From NCBI GenBank assembly GCA_004010535.1, contig RQYE01000001.1, positions 186,001 through 250,000 on the forward strand: a stretch of 64,000 nucleotides of DNA, in the 5' to 3' direction. A model generated the notes under the pieces. It ran no database searches, was not told the DNA's origin, and worked only from the letters and a program-made list of their open reading frames with translations. The translations under genes and the position numbers were made by a program. How positions within the stretch are numbered: the first letter of the stretch is position 1; every line of letters begins with the position of its first letter. Positions 8,920 to 18,435 of the stretch are shown here, one piece after another. Origin of the DNA: Coriobacteriales bacterium OH1046 (GTDB lineage Bacteria > Actinomycetota > Coriobacteriia > Coriobacteriales > Atopobiaceae).

Positions 8920-9717
8920 TCATCCGCCCCGTTCGAGACCGGCTGCGGAGAAGAGGGCGTCGATCTCGGCGTCCGTGCACAGACGCCAGGATCCCTCGGG
9001 GATCGAGCCGGCTTCGAGCGGCCCGAAGCGTGCGCGGTGAAGCGACTTGACCAGATGCCCCACGGCGAAAAACATGCGCTTGACCTGATGCTTCCTCCCC
9101 TCGTGGACGGTAAGCGAGACGACCTGCTCGCGCTCTCGCAGCCCATCGGGGCGCACGGGAACGAGGCGTCGGTCGCCCGCCTCGATCACCTCGACCCGTG
9201 CGGGCGCTGCAGTGCAGCCGTCCATCTCGACGCCGTGCTCGAGCGCGGAGATCTCGGTCTCGGAGAGCGAACCCGAGATGCAGGCGATGTAGGTCTTGTC
9301 GACGTTATGGGAGGGGTGGAGCAGGTTCTGGCCCACACGCCCATCTGTCGTGAAGAGCAGGCATCCCGTCGTATCCGCATCGAGGCGTCCCACCGGGTAG
9401 AGACCCGGATACTCATCGACCGGGACGAGGTCGGCGACGGTCGGCCTGCCATAGGGGTCGCTCATGGTGGTGAGATAGCCGGCCGGCTTGTTGAGGAGGA
9501 GGTAGCAATGGCGATCCGCCAAGGTGCAGACCTTTCCATCCACGCTCACCTCATCGCGAAGCGGGTCGATCTTGCTCCCGAGCTCGGTCACGACCGTGCC
9601 GTTGACGCGTACGCGCCCCTCGGTCATGAGGCGTTCGGAGCCGCGCCTGCTCGAGACGCCGGCACGTGCGAGGAAGCGCTGGAGGCGCATGGGATAGCTG
9701 TCGGACGGATTAGTCAT
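8920..9717 (-). CDS. rluB: 16S/23S rRNA pseudouridine synthase, RsuA/RluB family
   Basis: The 265-aa protein has an N-terminal S4 RNA-binding domain (RLQRFLARAGVSSRRGSERL) and a pseudouridine synthase domain with the catalytic aspartate in GRLDADTTGCLL. It modifies a uridine in rRNA; by context (next to scpAB) it is most likely RluB, acting on 23S rRNA, but RsuA/RluE/RluF cannot be excluded. I placed the start at ATG 9717, which overlaps the scpB stop by eight bases and has GAGG nine bases upstream. An internal ATG at 9690 lacks a ribosome site. Confidence 0.88.
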   Translation of the reverse strand: MTNPSDSYPMRLQRFLARAGVSSRRGSERLMTEGRVRVNGTVVTELGSKIDPLRDEVSVDGKVCTLADRHCYLLLNKPAGYLTTMSDPYGRPTVADLVPVDEYPGLYPVGRLDADTTGCLLFTTDGRVGQNLLHPSHNVDKTYIACISGSLSETEISALEHGVEMDGCTAAPARVEVIEAGDRRLVPVRPDGLREREQVVSLTVHEGRKHQVKRMFFAVGHLVKSLHRARFGPLEAGSIPEGSWRLCTDAEIDALFSAAGLERGG

Positions 9718-10429
9718 CGAAGGAGACCTCGACATCATCGAGGAGGTCCTCGAGATCGGCGTAATCATCACCGTCGTCGTCGAAGTCCTCGGCAAGCGCG
9801 CGCTCCTCATCGAGATCTTCGGCGGCATCCTCGAGCGTCGAGGCGAAGGACGTGCCCGAGAGGCGCTCGCGGATGAAGCGCCTGGACTCCTCATCGGGTG
9901 CGAAATCCTCGAGCTGGGGCAGCTCGCGGAGCGATTTCAAACCGAAATGCTCGAGGAACAGCTGCGTCGTTCCATATAGGATGGCCTGGCCGCGATCCGA
10001 TTCGCGGCCGACTTCGCGCACGAGCCCCTTCTCGCGCAGCGAGTTGACGACGCCGTCTGAATTGACGCCGCGGATGGCGCGGATGCCCTCGCGCGCGACC
10101 GGTTGGTGGTAGGCGATGACGGCAAGGGTCTCGAGCGCCGCCTGGGAGAGTTTGCGCGTATCCCAGGAGAGCACATAGTCCTCGACCTGCTCGTGGAAGG
10201 CGGGATGGGTGAAGAGGCGCCATCCCCCGGCGACCTCGCGGAGCTGGAAGCCGCGGTTGCAATCGAGGTATTCGGCGGCGAGTTCGGCGAGAGCTGCTGC
10301 CGTATCGCCGGGATCGGCGCCGAGCACGGCGGCGAGGTCGGTCGCGGCGACGGACTCGCTCGAGACCAGGAGCAGGGCCTCGAGGGCACCTTTGAGCGTA
10401 TCACCCGAAAGACCGTTCAGACGCTGCAT
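9710..10429 (-). CDS. scpB: Segregation and condensation protein B
   Basis: ScpB dimers bind ScpA to form the accessory complex of the SMC condensin. The 239-aa protein shows the two winged-helix domains typical of the family, including LSQAALETLAVIAYHQP and the GVNSDGVVNSLREKGLV stretch. It ends in a long acidic tail rich in Asp and Glu from about residue 205. The ATG at 10429 starts four bases after the scpA stop, with GGGGAG upstream. scpA lies immediately upstream in the same operon. Confidence 0.94.
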   Translation of the reverse strand: MQRLNGLSGDTLKGALEALLLVSSESVAATDLAAVLGADPGDTAAALAELAAEYLDCNRGFQLREVAGGWRLFTHPAFHEQVEDYVLSWDTRKLSQAALETLAVIAYHQPVAREGIRAIRGVNSDGVVNSLREKGLVREVGRESDRGQAILYGTTQLFLEHFGLKSLRELPQLEDFAPDEESRRFIRERLSGTSFASTLEDAAEDLDEERALAEDFDDDGDDYADLEDLLDDVEVSFDD

Positions 10430-10433
10430 GATC

Positions 10434-11255
10434 TCACTCCCCACTCGACTCGTAATCGAAATCGCCGTCCTCGATGCGGAATGCCTCAGCGCCTTCGACA
10501 TGCTCTATGTCGATCTCGCCGAACACCTCGGATTGGCGCACGTCGACCAAGCCGCGTTTGAAGAGCTCGAGCATGGCGAGGAAGGTGACGACGACCGCCT
10601 CGGGATCGCTGCGGCCATCGAGCAGCTCGGCGAAGCTCATGCGGCCTCGTTCGCGGAGCTGGCGATCGGCGGACACCACGGTGAGGGCGACGGGGATGCG
10701 GCGCGGGGCGATGTGCTCGGCCTCGAGGAGCAGGCTCTCGCGCCTGCTGTCGAGATCCGCGCAGATGACAGCCAGGCTCCTGAGCGAGATACCGGCGAGG
10801 AAGTCGGGCATGAGGCCGAGGAAGGCGGGATCCGGTCCGACGGAACGCGGCACCATGCGCGCCTCGGCCTCCATGCGCGCGGCCAGCGATGCGCTCACGT
10901 TCCTGAACTGCTTGTAGGCGATGAGCCGCGCGATGAGGACCTCGCGGGCCTCCTCGGGCGCGAGGTCGGCGAACCCATCCTCGTCCTCGGGATCGGCGGA
11001 TGAGGGATGGGGGTCCCGTTTTGGGAGGAGCGATGCCGCCTTGATATCGAGGAGGGTCGAGGCGACGAGCACGAAATCGCTTGCGACGTCGAGATCGATC
11101 TCCCTCATGCGCTCGACCTCTCCAAGGTACTGGTCGGCGACTTCCGCGATCGAGATCGAGCCGATGGCCACCTTCTGCCTCCCCACCAGATGGAGGAGCA
11201 GGTCGAAGGGACCCGAGAACGCTTGGGCGCTCACACGATACGACACGACTACCAC
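10434..11255 (-). CDS. scpA: Segregation and condensation protein A
   Basis: ScpA is the kleisin subunit that bridges the SMC heads. The N-terminal FSGPFDLLLHLVGRQKVAI segment and the following helix (ADQYLGEVERM) are diagnostic, and the C-terminus contains the winged-helix region (VVTFLAMLELFKRGLVDVRQ). The start is uncertain: a GTG at 11255 overlaps the upstream protease gene by seven bases, and a second in-frame GTG lies at 11246. Neither has a strong ribosome site. Length is 273 aa, normal for the family. Confidence 0.92.
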   Translation of the reverse strand: MVVVSYRVSAQAFSGPFDLLLHLVGRQKVAIGSISIAEVADQYLGEVERMREIDLDVASDFVLVASTLLDIKAASLLPKRDPHPSSADPEDEDGFADLAPEEAREVLIARLIAYKQFRNVSASLAARMEAEARMVPRSVGPDPAFLGLMPDFLAGISLRSLAVICADLDSRRESLLLEAEHIAPRRIPVALTVVSADRQLRERGRMSFAELLDGRSDPEAVVVTFLAMLELFKRGLVDVRQSEVFGEIDIEHVEGAEAFRIEDGDFDYESSGE

Positions 11256-12013
11256 CAGAAGGTCAGCAGGCTGTAGGCATTCTCGACGGTCAGCCGAAAA
11301 TACCAGCCCAGAGGATCGAGGTGCAAGACCGTCGGCACGACGTAGAGCGCCACCATCAGGATGGGCAGGGAGTATGCCTGGAGCAGGTTGTAGATGCGCC
11401 TGCCCTTACCCTTGAGGAACGGCGAGAAGAGCTTGGACCCATCAAGCGGCGGGATGGGTATGAGGTTGAAGAAGGCGAGGCCCAAATTGACGTAGAGATA
11501 GGTGTTCGTGACGATGACGATGGCGTAGAAGACCTCGTAGCCCATGGTCCCCTCGAGTGCGAACGGTTGGAGGAACGTGATCTCGATATAGAGCAGAAGC
11601 GTTCCGGCAAGCGCTTGGAGGATGTTGCTGACGGGCCCCGCGAGCGCGACGAGCGCCTCATCGCGGGCGGGGTTCCTGAGCCTGCGCGGATTGAAGGGCA
11701 CCGGCTTTGCCGCAGCGAAGACGGGCATGCCCGAGATGGCCATGAGCAGGGGCAGCACGAACGAGCCGAACGGATCGAGGTGCGCGAGCGGATTCAGGGT
11801 GAGGCGCCCGGCCTCTTTAGCAGTGGGATCCCCGCATCTGAGCGCCATCCAGCCATGTGCGAATTCGTGGATCGAGGCGGAGAGCGCGACGAGCACGACG
11901 CTGATCGCCATGAGAAGGTATCGTCCAGATGGACCCGTCAGTATGCCGGTCAATGCCACTCCCCTCTCGCGGCTCGAAAAGCGGCGAGGTCGGATGAACA
12001 ACCTCTCCATCAT
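11249..12013 (-). CDS. Site-2 protease family membrane metalloprotease (peptidase M50)
   Basis: The 254-aa protein has the zinc motif HEFAH (HExxH) in its first membrane segment and the second motif PPLDG near the C-terminus. Four to five further hydrophobic segments are visible and there is no PDZ domain, which places it in the small YwhC-like branch of site-2 proteases. Its substrate is unknown. Location upstream of scpAB is common in Gram-positive genomes. The start at 12013 is provisional: GTG and TTG codons about 18-20 codons in, preceded by AGAGGGG, could be used instead. Confidence 0.88.
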   Translation of the reverse strand: MMERLFIRPRRFSSRERGVALTGILTGPSGRYLLMAISVVLVALSASIHEFAHGWMALRCGDPTAKEAGRLTLNPLAHLDPFGSFVLPLLMAISGMPVFAAAKPVPFNPRRLRNPARDEALVALAGPVSNILQALAGTLLLYIEITFLQPFALEGTMGYEVFYAIVIVTNTYLYVNLGLAFFNLIPIPPLDGSKLFSPFLKGKGRRIYNLLQAYSLPILMVALYVVPTVLHLDPLGWYFRLTVENAYSLLTFWW

Positions 12014-12220
12014 AGCGCTGGCGTGTCGCTTTGCGTATCGGCTTATGCATAATTCCTCATACTCGGCAGAAGGGCTGTCGACGCCCGCCGGGGTGATGCG
12101 GCCTCGCGCTCATGCGGCGCATCCCGGTGTTCACCGATGGATGCTCGTGGTGCTTCCCCAGATGCGATACATATATCCCGACGGCCTTCTAAAAATGAAT
12201 TCCGGCAAAAGGAGGAGGGA
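12014..12220. other. Divergent intergenic region between protease gene and glgA
   Basis: This 207-base spacer must carry the promoters for the leftward protease-scpAB block and for the rightward glgA. I see an AT-rich stretch near 12168-12176 (TACATATAT) and a very strong ribosome site AAAAGGAGGAGG ending at 12218. No convincing -35/-10 pair with normal spacing was recognised on either strand. Confidence 0.4.
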
Positions 12221-13978
12221 ATGTCAGCGAAACAGGCCAAGAAGTCGACCGCCAGAGCAGCTGGGAAGACCGAGAAAAAGACCGCCGGCCAGAAGCCCGC
12301 AACCACGGCCGTATCCGTAACCGAGCTTACATCGAATGCCGCACCGGAGGCGGAGGCAGCCCGTAAGCCCGAAACCGCCCCCAAGACCGAATCGGCGGCC
12401 GTATCGAAACCCAGGGAAGCGCTCGAAGCCAAGACTGCGGCGCCATCGAAGGTGGGCCCGAAGCCCGGATCCAAGGCTGCACCCGCGCCTGATCCCACGC
12501 CCGCATCGGAACCCGAGCTCCCCCAACCCAGGCGCAGCATCGCCTTCATCGGTTCCGAATGCTATCCGTTCGTCAAGACCGGCGGCTTGGGCGATGTCAT
12601 GTACGCGCTGCCCAAGGCCCTCGCAGCGCTCAACTGCGACATCAAGGTCATCCTCCCCAAGTATGCCTGCATCGCGCAGGAATATAAGGACAAGATGGTC
12701 TACCGCGGCGCATTCGATATGGACCTCTGCTCCGACGGGCGCAGGTTCTACGTGGGCATCATGGAATACGTGTGGGATGGCGTAGTATACGACTTCATCG
12801 ACAACGAGGAGTTCTTCTCCAAGGGCAACCCCTACACCAACCTGATCGACGACATTCCCACGTTCTGCTTCTTCGGCAAGGCGGCGCTCGCGGCCTTGAA
12901 CTATATGGACTGGATCCCCGACATCATCCACTGCCACGATTGGCAGGCGGGCCTCGTTCCCATCTACCTGCGCACCATGTTCGCCGAGACGCCCCTCGCA
13001 CGCTCCAAGACCGTCATCACCATCCACAACCTGCGCTTCCAAGGCGTCTATAACATCCCCACCATCCGGTACTGGTCGAACCTTCCCCACGAGGTCTTCA
13101 ACATGGGGGCGCTGCAGCAGGCATGGACCGAGGCCAACATGCTCAAGGGCGGCCTCAGCTACGCCGACATGATCACCACGGTCAGCGGCACCTATGCTGC
13201 GGAGATCCAGACCGCCGAGTACGGCGAGGGCCTCGACGCGCACCTCAGGCACCACGCCCACAAGCTGCGCGGCATCGTCAACGGCATCGATTACGGCATG
13301 TGGGACCCCGCCACCGACCAGCTGCTCGAGGCCCCGTACGACAGCTCCAACGTCATCGAGCGGAAGCGGGCCAACAAGCTTGCCCTCCAAGGGGAGCTCG
13401 GCCTCGAGCAGGATGAGGGCAAGTTCGTCATCGGCCTCATCTCGCGCCTCACCAACCAGAAGGGGCTCGACCTGGTGAGCGCCATCGTGCCGGGCCTCAT
13501 CGACGGGAACACCCACATCGTGGTGCTGGGCACCGGCGATGCCGAGTACGAGAACTCCTTCCGCTCCTACGAGAACGGGTACCGGGGCCAGGTCTGCGCG
13601 AACATCATGTACGACGAGGAACGCGCCCACAGGATCTACGCTGGCAGCGACGCGCTGCTGGTGCCTTCCAAATTCGAGCCCTGCGGCCTCACGCAGCTCA
13701 TCGCCATGCGCTACGGCACCGTCCCCGTGGTACGCGAGACGGGCGGGCTCAAGGACACGGTCCAGCCCTACAACAGGTACGAGAACGACGGCAACGGCTT
13801 CACCTTCGACCGCTACGAGGCGGGTTTGCTCTACGACGCCATCAACAGGGCGAAGACGCTCTATTTCGAGGATCGCGATGATTGGGACCAGATGGTCCGG
13901 CGCGACATGGAGAAGGACGTCTCGTGGGCCAACTCCGCGCAGCAGTACCGCTGGCTCTATCTCGAGCTCACGCACTAG
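12221..13978 (+). CDS. glgA: Glycogen synthase (ADP-glucose type) with long low-complexity N-terminal tail
   Basis: GlgA adds glucose from ADP-glucose to the non-reducing ends of alpha-1,4-glucan. The GT5 catalytic core starts near residue 105 (RRSIAFIGSECYPFVKTGGLGD, interrupted here only for description), with the ADP-glucose motif KTGGL at 119-123. Other landmarks are HCHDWQAG, ITIHNLRFQG and the C-terminal KFEPCGLTQLIAMRYGTVPVVRETGGL. Residues 1-104 are an unusual tail of Lys, Ala, Pro, Thr and Ser with no homology I recognise; family members are usually about 480 aa and this one is 585. The ATG at 12221 follows a near-perfect ribosome site. No other glycogen gene is nearby. Confidence 0.93.
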   Translation: MSAKQAKKSTARAAGKTEKKTAGQKPATTAVSVTELTSNAAPEAEAARKPETAPKTESAAVSKPREALEAKTAAPSKVGPKPGSKAAPAPDPTPASEPELPQPRRSIAFIGSECYPFVKTGGLGDVMYALPKALAALNCDIKVILPKYACIAQEYKDKMVYRGAFDMDLCSDGRRFYVGIMEYVWDGVVYDFIDNEEFFSKGNPYTNLIDDIPTFCFFGKAALAALNYMDWIPDIIHCHDWQAGLVPIYLRTMFAETPLARSKTVITIHNLRFQGVYNIPTIRYWSNLPHEVFNMGALQQAWTEANMLKGGLSYADMITTVSGTYAAEIQTAEYGEGLDAHLRHHAHKLRGIVNGIDYGMWDPATDQLLEAPYDSSNVIERKRANKLALQGELGLEQDEGKFVIGLISRLTNQKGLDLVSAIVPGLIDGNTHIVVLGTGDAEYENSFRSYENGYRGQVCANIMYDEERAHRIYAGSDALLVPSKFEPCGLTQLIAMRYGTVPVVRETGGLKDTVQPYNRYENDGNGFTFDRYEAGLLYDAINRAKTLYFEDRDDWDQMVRRDMEKDVSWANSAQQYRWLYLELTH

Positions 13979-14095
13979 CGCCCCTCGCCGGGGATTTCCC
14001 CTGTCCGACCGAAGGGCGGGGTCCGGGCACCTGCGGCAGGCGGGGCTCATGCGCGCTGCGGCGATGCCCAGCGGATCGTTTTATCCGGCATCTCC

Positions 14096-16099
14096 CTAAG
14101 GGATGTTCTCGAGAGCTTCCGAAAGCTCGAGCCATTCCGCCTCGAGGAGCTCGATCTTCTTCGAAAGCGCGGTGTACTCGGCCATGCACGCATCGAAGCG
14201 CTTCGAATCGTTGTACAGCTCCTCGGCGGCCATGAGCTGCATGAGCTCGTCATAGCGCTTCTGAGCGGGTTCGAGGGCCGCTTCGACGGTCTTGAGGCGG
14301 TGGCGCGTCTGCTTGGAGGCGCGGGCATGCCGCTGCCGCTCCTCCGCCTCAAGGCGCCGCTGCTCGCGCGTCTTGATATTCCGGCCGCCCCCCGCCGACC
14401 GATTCGCGGAGCCGGCTGCCTCGGACCTGTTGCAGGAGGCGGCCCCCTCATCCCCCCGCACCGGCTCCGAGGGGGCTGGTCCCGCCTCGAGCTGCGCACG
14501 CTTGAAGCGGTAGTATTCGTAATCGCCATCGTAGAGGGTTACCGTGTGATCGCGCACGTCGATGATCTTGGTAGCGATGGAACGGATCAGGTGCTCGTCG
14601 TGGCTGATAAGCACGATCGTGCCGTCGAATTCCCCAAGGGCGCGCTCGAGGATATCGACCGAGTCGATATCAAGATGGTTCGTGGGCTCGTCGAGGAGCA
14701 GCAGCGGGTCGGGCGAGACCAGCATCTTGGCAAGGGCGAGGCGGGCTCGTTCGCCGCCGGAGAGCACGCCCACGTGCTTCTCGACCGCATCGCCGTGGAA
14801 GAGGAATGCTCCGAGGAGCCGCCGCTCTTCCGCGCCGGTCCATCCCGGCGCGACCGTATCGATCTCGCCGAGCACCGTGTTGGCGGCATCGAGGTTCTCG
14901 AGCTGGTGCTGGGCATAGTAGGCGCAGCTCACGTTCTGCCCGTATTCCACACGGCCGCTTGTGGGTTCGATCCGCTTGGCGATGAGCTTCATGAGCGTTG
15001 ATTTACCGGACCCGTTCGGACCGATCAGCGCCACGTGGTCACCACGGTAGAGGGTGAGGTCGACATCCTCGTACACGAGGTTGTCGCCATAGCTCTTCGA
15101 GACCTGCTCGAGGCTCACGACGCTGTCGCCGGTGCGCGGAGGCGCGGGGAAGGAGAAGCGCACGCGCTTGTTCTGCTCGGGCAGGATCACGAGCTCTCCC
15201 CTGATCTTCTCGACGCGCCTGATGCGTTCCTGGACCTGCTTGGCCTTGGTGGGCTTGTACCTGAAGCGGTCGATGAAGACCTCCATATGGGCGATATCGC
15301 GCTCTTGGGCAGCTCGCTTCGCCTTGAGCTGCTCGAGGTTGTCCTCACGTTGCCTGAGGTAGGAGGAATAGGTGCCGGTGTAGGTGACGAGCATCCTGTT
15401 CTCGAGCGATGCGACGTGGGTGACGCAGGCATCCATGAAGGCGCGGTCGTGGCTCACGATGAGGACGGATCCGTCGTAGGACGAGAGGAACTGCTCGAAC
15501 CAGAGGACGCTCTCGAAGTCGAGATGGTTCGTGGGCTCGTCGAGCAGAAGCAGGTCAGGATGGCGCAAGAGGAGCTTCGCGAGGGCGATGCGCATCTGCC
15601 AGCCTCCCGAGAACTCGGAGGCGGCTTTATCGAAATCGGAGACGGGGAAGCCGAGGCCGCCGAGGATGGCCCGCGCCCGCGCCTCGATCTCGTATCCGCC
15701 CAAGCGCTCGAAGCGCTCGCGGGCATGCCCGTAGCGCTCGAGGAGGGCATCGCGCTCGCGCTCGTCATCCTCGACGGAGATCTTGCGCTCGAGCTCGGTC
15801 AGAAGATATCCGGTCTGCTTGAGCTCGTAAGCCGAGTCGATAACCTCTTGAAGCGCTGTCGTATCGGCTGATATCCGGGTCTCCTGCTCGAGGTAGCCGA
15901 TCGTGGCATCGCGTGCGAAGCTCACGCTGCCCTCGTCGGCGCTCTCCTCGCCCATGAGGATCTTCAGGAGCGTGGTCTTGCCCGCGCCGTTGGGTCCGAC
16001 AAGCGCCCAGCGCTCTCCGGCGTTGAGTTGCAGGGTCGCGCCTGTATAGAGGGTCTGGGCACCGAACGACTTGGAAATCTTATCTGCGAGGGCGATCAA
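14096..16099 (-). CDS. ABC-F family ATP-binding protein
   Basis: This 667-aa soluble protein has two ABC ATPase domains and no membrane spans. Walker A motifs GPNGAGKTT and GPNGSGKST, signature motifs SGGWQ and SGGERAR, and Walker B regions [12 protein letters not shown] are present in both halves. They are joined by the ABC-F linker rich in Arg and Lys (about 250-320). A C-terminal coiled coil follows (about 560-667). ABC-F proteins act on the ribosome, as translation factors or antibiotic protection proteins. The family subtype is not clear. I selected the TTG at 16099 ([13 protein letters not shown]), eight bases after AAGGA, because the upstream frame has no conserved sequence. It converges with glgA. 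Confidence 0.9.
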   Translation of the reverse strand: MIALADKISKSFGAQTLYTGATLQLNAGERWALVGPNGAGKTTLLKILMGEESADEGSVSFARDATIGYLEQETRISADTTALQEVIDSAYELKQTGYLLTELERKISVEDDERERDALLERYGHARERFERLGGYEIEARARAILGGLGFPVSDFDKAASEFSGGWQMRIALAKLLLRHPDLLLLDEPTNHLDFESVLWFEQFLSSYDGSVLIVSHDRAFMDACVTHVASLENRMLVTYTGTYSSYLRQREDNLEQLKAKRAAQERDIAHMEVFIDRFRYKPTKAKQVQERIRRVEKIRGELVILPEQNKRVRFSFPAPPRTGDSVVSLEQVSKSYGDNLVYEDVDLTLYRGDHVALIGPNGSGKSTLMKLIAKRIEPTSGRVEYGQNVSCAYYAQHQLENLDAANTVLGEIDTVAPGWTGAEERRLLGAFLFHGDAVEKHVGVLSGGERARLALAKMLVSPDPLLLLDEPTNHLDIDSVDILERALGEFDGTIVLISHDEHLIRSIATKIIDVRDHTVTLYDGDYEYYRFKRAQLEAGPAPSEPVRGDEGAASCNRSEAAGSANRSAGGGRNIKTREQRRLEAEERQRHARASKQTRHRLKTVEAALEPAQKRYDELMQLMAAEELYNDSKRFDACMAEYTALSKKIELLEAEWLELSEALENIP

Positions 16100-16258
16100 G
16101 GAATGGGTCCTTAGAACGTGGTTTGGCGAAACGTATCCATTGTAGGGGGAGCGCATTCGATATGCTCGGCAAAATATCGCATCTGGCTGCCCGCGTGCAC
16201 TGGGGAATGAGGTATCGTGGTACCTGTTTATGGGGACACGCTGCAAAAGGAAACATCA

Positions 16259-18172
16259 GTGGCTTCTCAGAAGAACCGTATCGCGGGGCTCGACGGATTG
16301 AGGCTCTTCGCCATCCTCGCTGTCGTCGCCTTCCATGCCAACTCCTCGTGGCTTCCGGGAGGCTATTCCGGTGTGACGGTTTTCTTCGTCATCTCAGGCT
16401 ACCTTCTGACCTTGAGCATCGACCGTGCGCTCGCCGAGAAGGGCTCCTTCTCCTATTTCGAATACCTGAAGCGCAGGATCGTGCGCCTTCTGCCTCCCAT
16501 GCTCGCCGTCGTGGGTGTCATCGCCATCGTCTCGATCATCTTCGCGCGCCCGCTTCTGCCCAAGATGAAGGATGACGTGATCCCCGCCCTGCTCTTCGCG
16601 GAGAATTGGTACTACATCGTCCGCAACATCTCCTATTTCGCGGCCGCCGGCCTTCCCTCGCCGCTCACGCACTTCTGGTACCTTGCGATCATCATGCAGT
16701 TCTATATCGTCTGGCCGCCCGTCCTCATCATCCTCGACAAGCTTCACGTCAAGCGCAGGCACCGGGTGATCCTGTGCCTTGTGCTCGCAGCGGCGTCGCA
16801 GGTCGCGATGGCGATCCTCTACGATCCCCAGGCAGATACCAACCGCATCTACTACGGCCTCGATACGCGCGCGGGGGAGATGATCATGGGCGCGCTCGCC
16901 GCCGAGGCGGCACCCATCCTCTCGTATCGCAGGAAAGCTGAGGGCAGGAGGGCGCGCAGGGGCTCTTCTGAGCATGGCGGCGCTCCGCTGGTGTCCGATG
17001 CAGCCCTGACCATCTCCGCTTTCATCGCGCTTGCGATCATCGTCATCTTCTCCTTCAGGGTCAACGGCTACAGCCCCTTCCCCTACTACGGCGGGTTCCT
17101 CCTCCTCGCGGCCTGCTCTGCCGTGATCGTGCTCGCCATCATCCGCGAGACGTCCGTCTTCTCGATGCTCTTCTCGCTCGCGCCCCTCGCGGTTCTGGGC
17201 AAGCGCTCCTTCTCGCTCTATCTCTGGCACTATCCGCTCCTGCTCATCATGAACCCTGCGACGAGGACGAGTGCGGTCGAGCCTTGGGAGTATGCCCTGC
17301 AGCTCGCCGTCATCCTGGTCATCTCCGAGCTCTCCTACCGTATCTTCGAGGCCTCCCGCACGGTCATGCGCGCAGACGCCCGCAGGCGCGGGAACGCGGA
17401 GGCGACGGTCCTCGGCTACCCTGCGGTTTCCCGCGCCCTGAGCATCATCGGCATCGTGTGCGCCCTCGCGCTCTTCGCCGTCCCCATCAATGCGGAGCAG
17501 TCGGATGCCCCCGTCCCGGTTCCGGAGGCCGAGCCGGAGACCGGGAATGCCCAGACGGGGGATGATATGGCGGATGGGCTCTCCCCTGCCCGCGAGCGCA
17601 CCCTCTTTCCCATCGAGGGAACGATTTTCAAAGGGACGTCCTTCGAAGCGGCGATTTCGCGCATCAACGGATTCTCGAACTACGAGGTCGACGAGTCGGG
17701 TGCGACCAACGCCCCGGTTATCCTCGTCGGCGATTCCGTGCCGCTCGGGGCCGAGACGCAGTTCAACGAGATGTTCCCCTACGGCTACATGGATGCGCAG
17801 GTGAGCCGCCAGCTCTATACGGGACCCGAGATCCTCGAGAGCATATGGGCACAGGGCACCGATGGCGATATCATCGTCTGGTCGCTCGGCAACAACGGCG
17901 TCGCATACGAGGAGGACGTGCGCAAGCTCATCGAGATGTGCGGTCAACGCCGGGTCTACCTTGTGACCTGCCGTGTGCCGCTCGCCCTCCAGGATATGAA
18001 CAACGAGCTCTTCTACGAGATCGCCGCCCAATACGACAACTGCGAGGTCGTCGACTGGTACGGCACGAGCGCCGGCCACGACGAGTACTTCTGGGACGAC
18101 GGCACCCATCTGCGCCCGGAGGGAGCCGAAGCGTACGTCCTCATGCTCAGGGAGGCGATTGTAGGAAGATAG
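16259..18172 (+). CDS. OatA-like membrane acyltransferase (acyltransferase-3 plus SGNH domain)
   Basis: The 637-aa protein has an N-terminal acyltransferase-3 domain with about ten membrane segments (residues about 1-390; GLDGLRLFAILAVVAFH and FFVISGYLL are signature motifs). A short linker leads to an extracellular SGNH hydrolase-type domain with GDSVPLG (serine nucleophile), GNNG and DGTHLRPEG (Asp and His). This architecture is that of OatA, which O-acetylates N-acetylmuramic acid in peptidoglycan and gives lysozyme resistance; other surface polymers are possible targets. The GTG at 16259 has AAAAGGA seven bases upstream. Transcribed alone, before tRNA-Val. Confidence 0.87.
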   Translation: MASQKNRIAGLDGLRLFAILAVVAFHANSSWLPGGYSGVTVFFVISGYLLTLSIDRALAEKGSFSYFEYLKRRIVRLLPPMLAVVGVIAIVSIIFARPLLPKMKDDVIPALLFAENWYYIVRNISYFAAAGLPSPLTHFWYLAIIMQFYIVWPPVLIILDKLHVKRRHRVILCLVLAAASQVAMAILYDPQADTNRIYYGLDTRAGEMIMGALAAEAAPILSYRRKAEGRRARRGSSEHGGAPLVSDAALTISAFIALAIIVIFSFRVNGYSPFPYYGGFLLLAACSAVIVLAIIRETSVFSMLFSLAPLAVLGKRSFSLYLWHYPLLLIMNPATRTSAVEPWEYALQLAVILVISELSYRIFEASRTVMRADARRRGNAEATVLGYPAVSRALSIIGIVCALALFAVPINAEQSDAPVPVPEAEPETGNAQTGDDMADGLSPARERTLFPIEGTIFKGTSFEAAISRINGFSNYEVDESGATNAPVILVGDSVPLGAETQFNEMFPYGYMDAQVSRQLYTGPEILESIWAQGTDGDIIVWSLGNNGVAYEEDVRKLIEMCGQRRVYLVTCRVPLALQDMNNELFYEIAAQYDNCEVVDWYGTSAGHDEYFWDDGTHLRPEGAEAYVLMLREAIVGR

Positions 18173-18203
18173 GTTTCTCGTGCCATGACGTGCCGTCTTT
18201 TGG

Positions 18204-18209
18204 TAGAAT
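18204..18209 (+). promoter_or_regulatory. Possible -10 element for tRNA-Val
   Basis: TAGAAT lies twelve bases before the tRNA-Val 5' end, a normal position for a tRNA promoter. The -35 region is weak (GTGCCA about 18 bases upstream), so the assignment is tentative. Confidence 0.4.
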
Positions 18210-18221
18210 GACTCTCGCCAG

Positions 18222-18296
18222 GGGCGATTGGCTCAGGGGTAGAGCACATCCTTCACACGGATGGGGTCGCTGGTTCGAATCCAGCATCGCCCACCA
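18222..18296 (+). tRNA. tRNA-Val (anticodon CAC)
   Basis: The 75-base sequence folds into a full cloverleaf. The acceptor stem is GGGCGAT/ATCGCCC, the D stem GCTC/GAGC, the anticodon stem CATCC/GGATG with loop TTCACAC, and the T arm contains GGTTCGAATCC. The anticodon CAC reads GUG valine codons. The 3' CCA is encoded. A strong intrinsic terminator follows twelve bases later. Confidence 0.96.
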
Positions 18297-18307
18297 GGAG
18301 ATACGAG

Positions 18308-18338
18308 GCCGGAGACGCTGTTCTCCGGCTTTCTCTTT
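18308..18338 (+). terminator. Intrinsic terminator after tRNA-Val
   Basis: A perfect eight-base stem GCCGGAGA/TCTCCGGC with a six-base loop is followed by TTTCTCTTT. It should end the tRNA-Val transcript. Confidence 0.88.
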
Positions 18339-18339
18339 C

Positions 18340-18387
18340 CCCGGCAGGACCCCTGTTGACTGCACAGTCGATGGCAGCCTTGCTGGG
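18340..18387. repeat. Palindromic repeat copy A
   Basis: An imperfect palindrome of about 48 bases is centred on GACTGCACAGTC (18358-18369). The outer arms are CCCGGCAGG and CCTTGCTGGG. It is the most diverged of four copies seen in the window. Its core is exactly 95 bp from the core of copy B. Confidence 0.7.
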
Positions 18388-18435
18388 AAAACGCGCCGAT
18401 AAGGTCCTGCGTACGGGGCCCAGAAGAGCATTTGC

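Noticed and set aside
12224-14050. A 608-codon minus-strand frame over glgA
   Set aside because: It is antisense to a full glycogen synthase and shows only Val/Asp/Gly-rich mirror composition.
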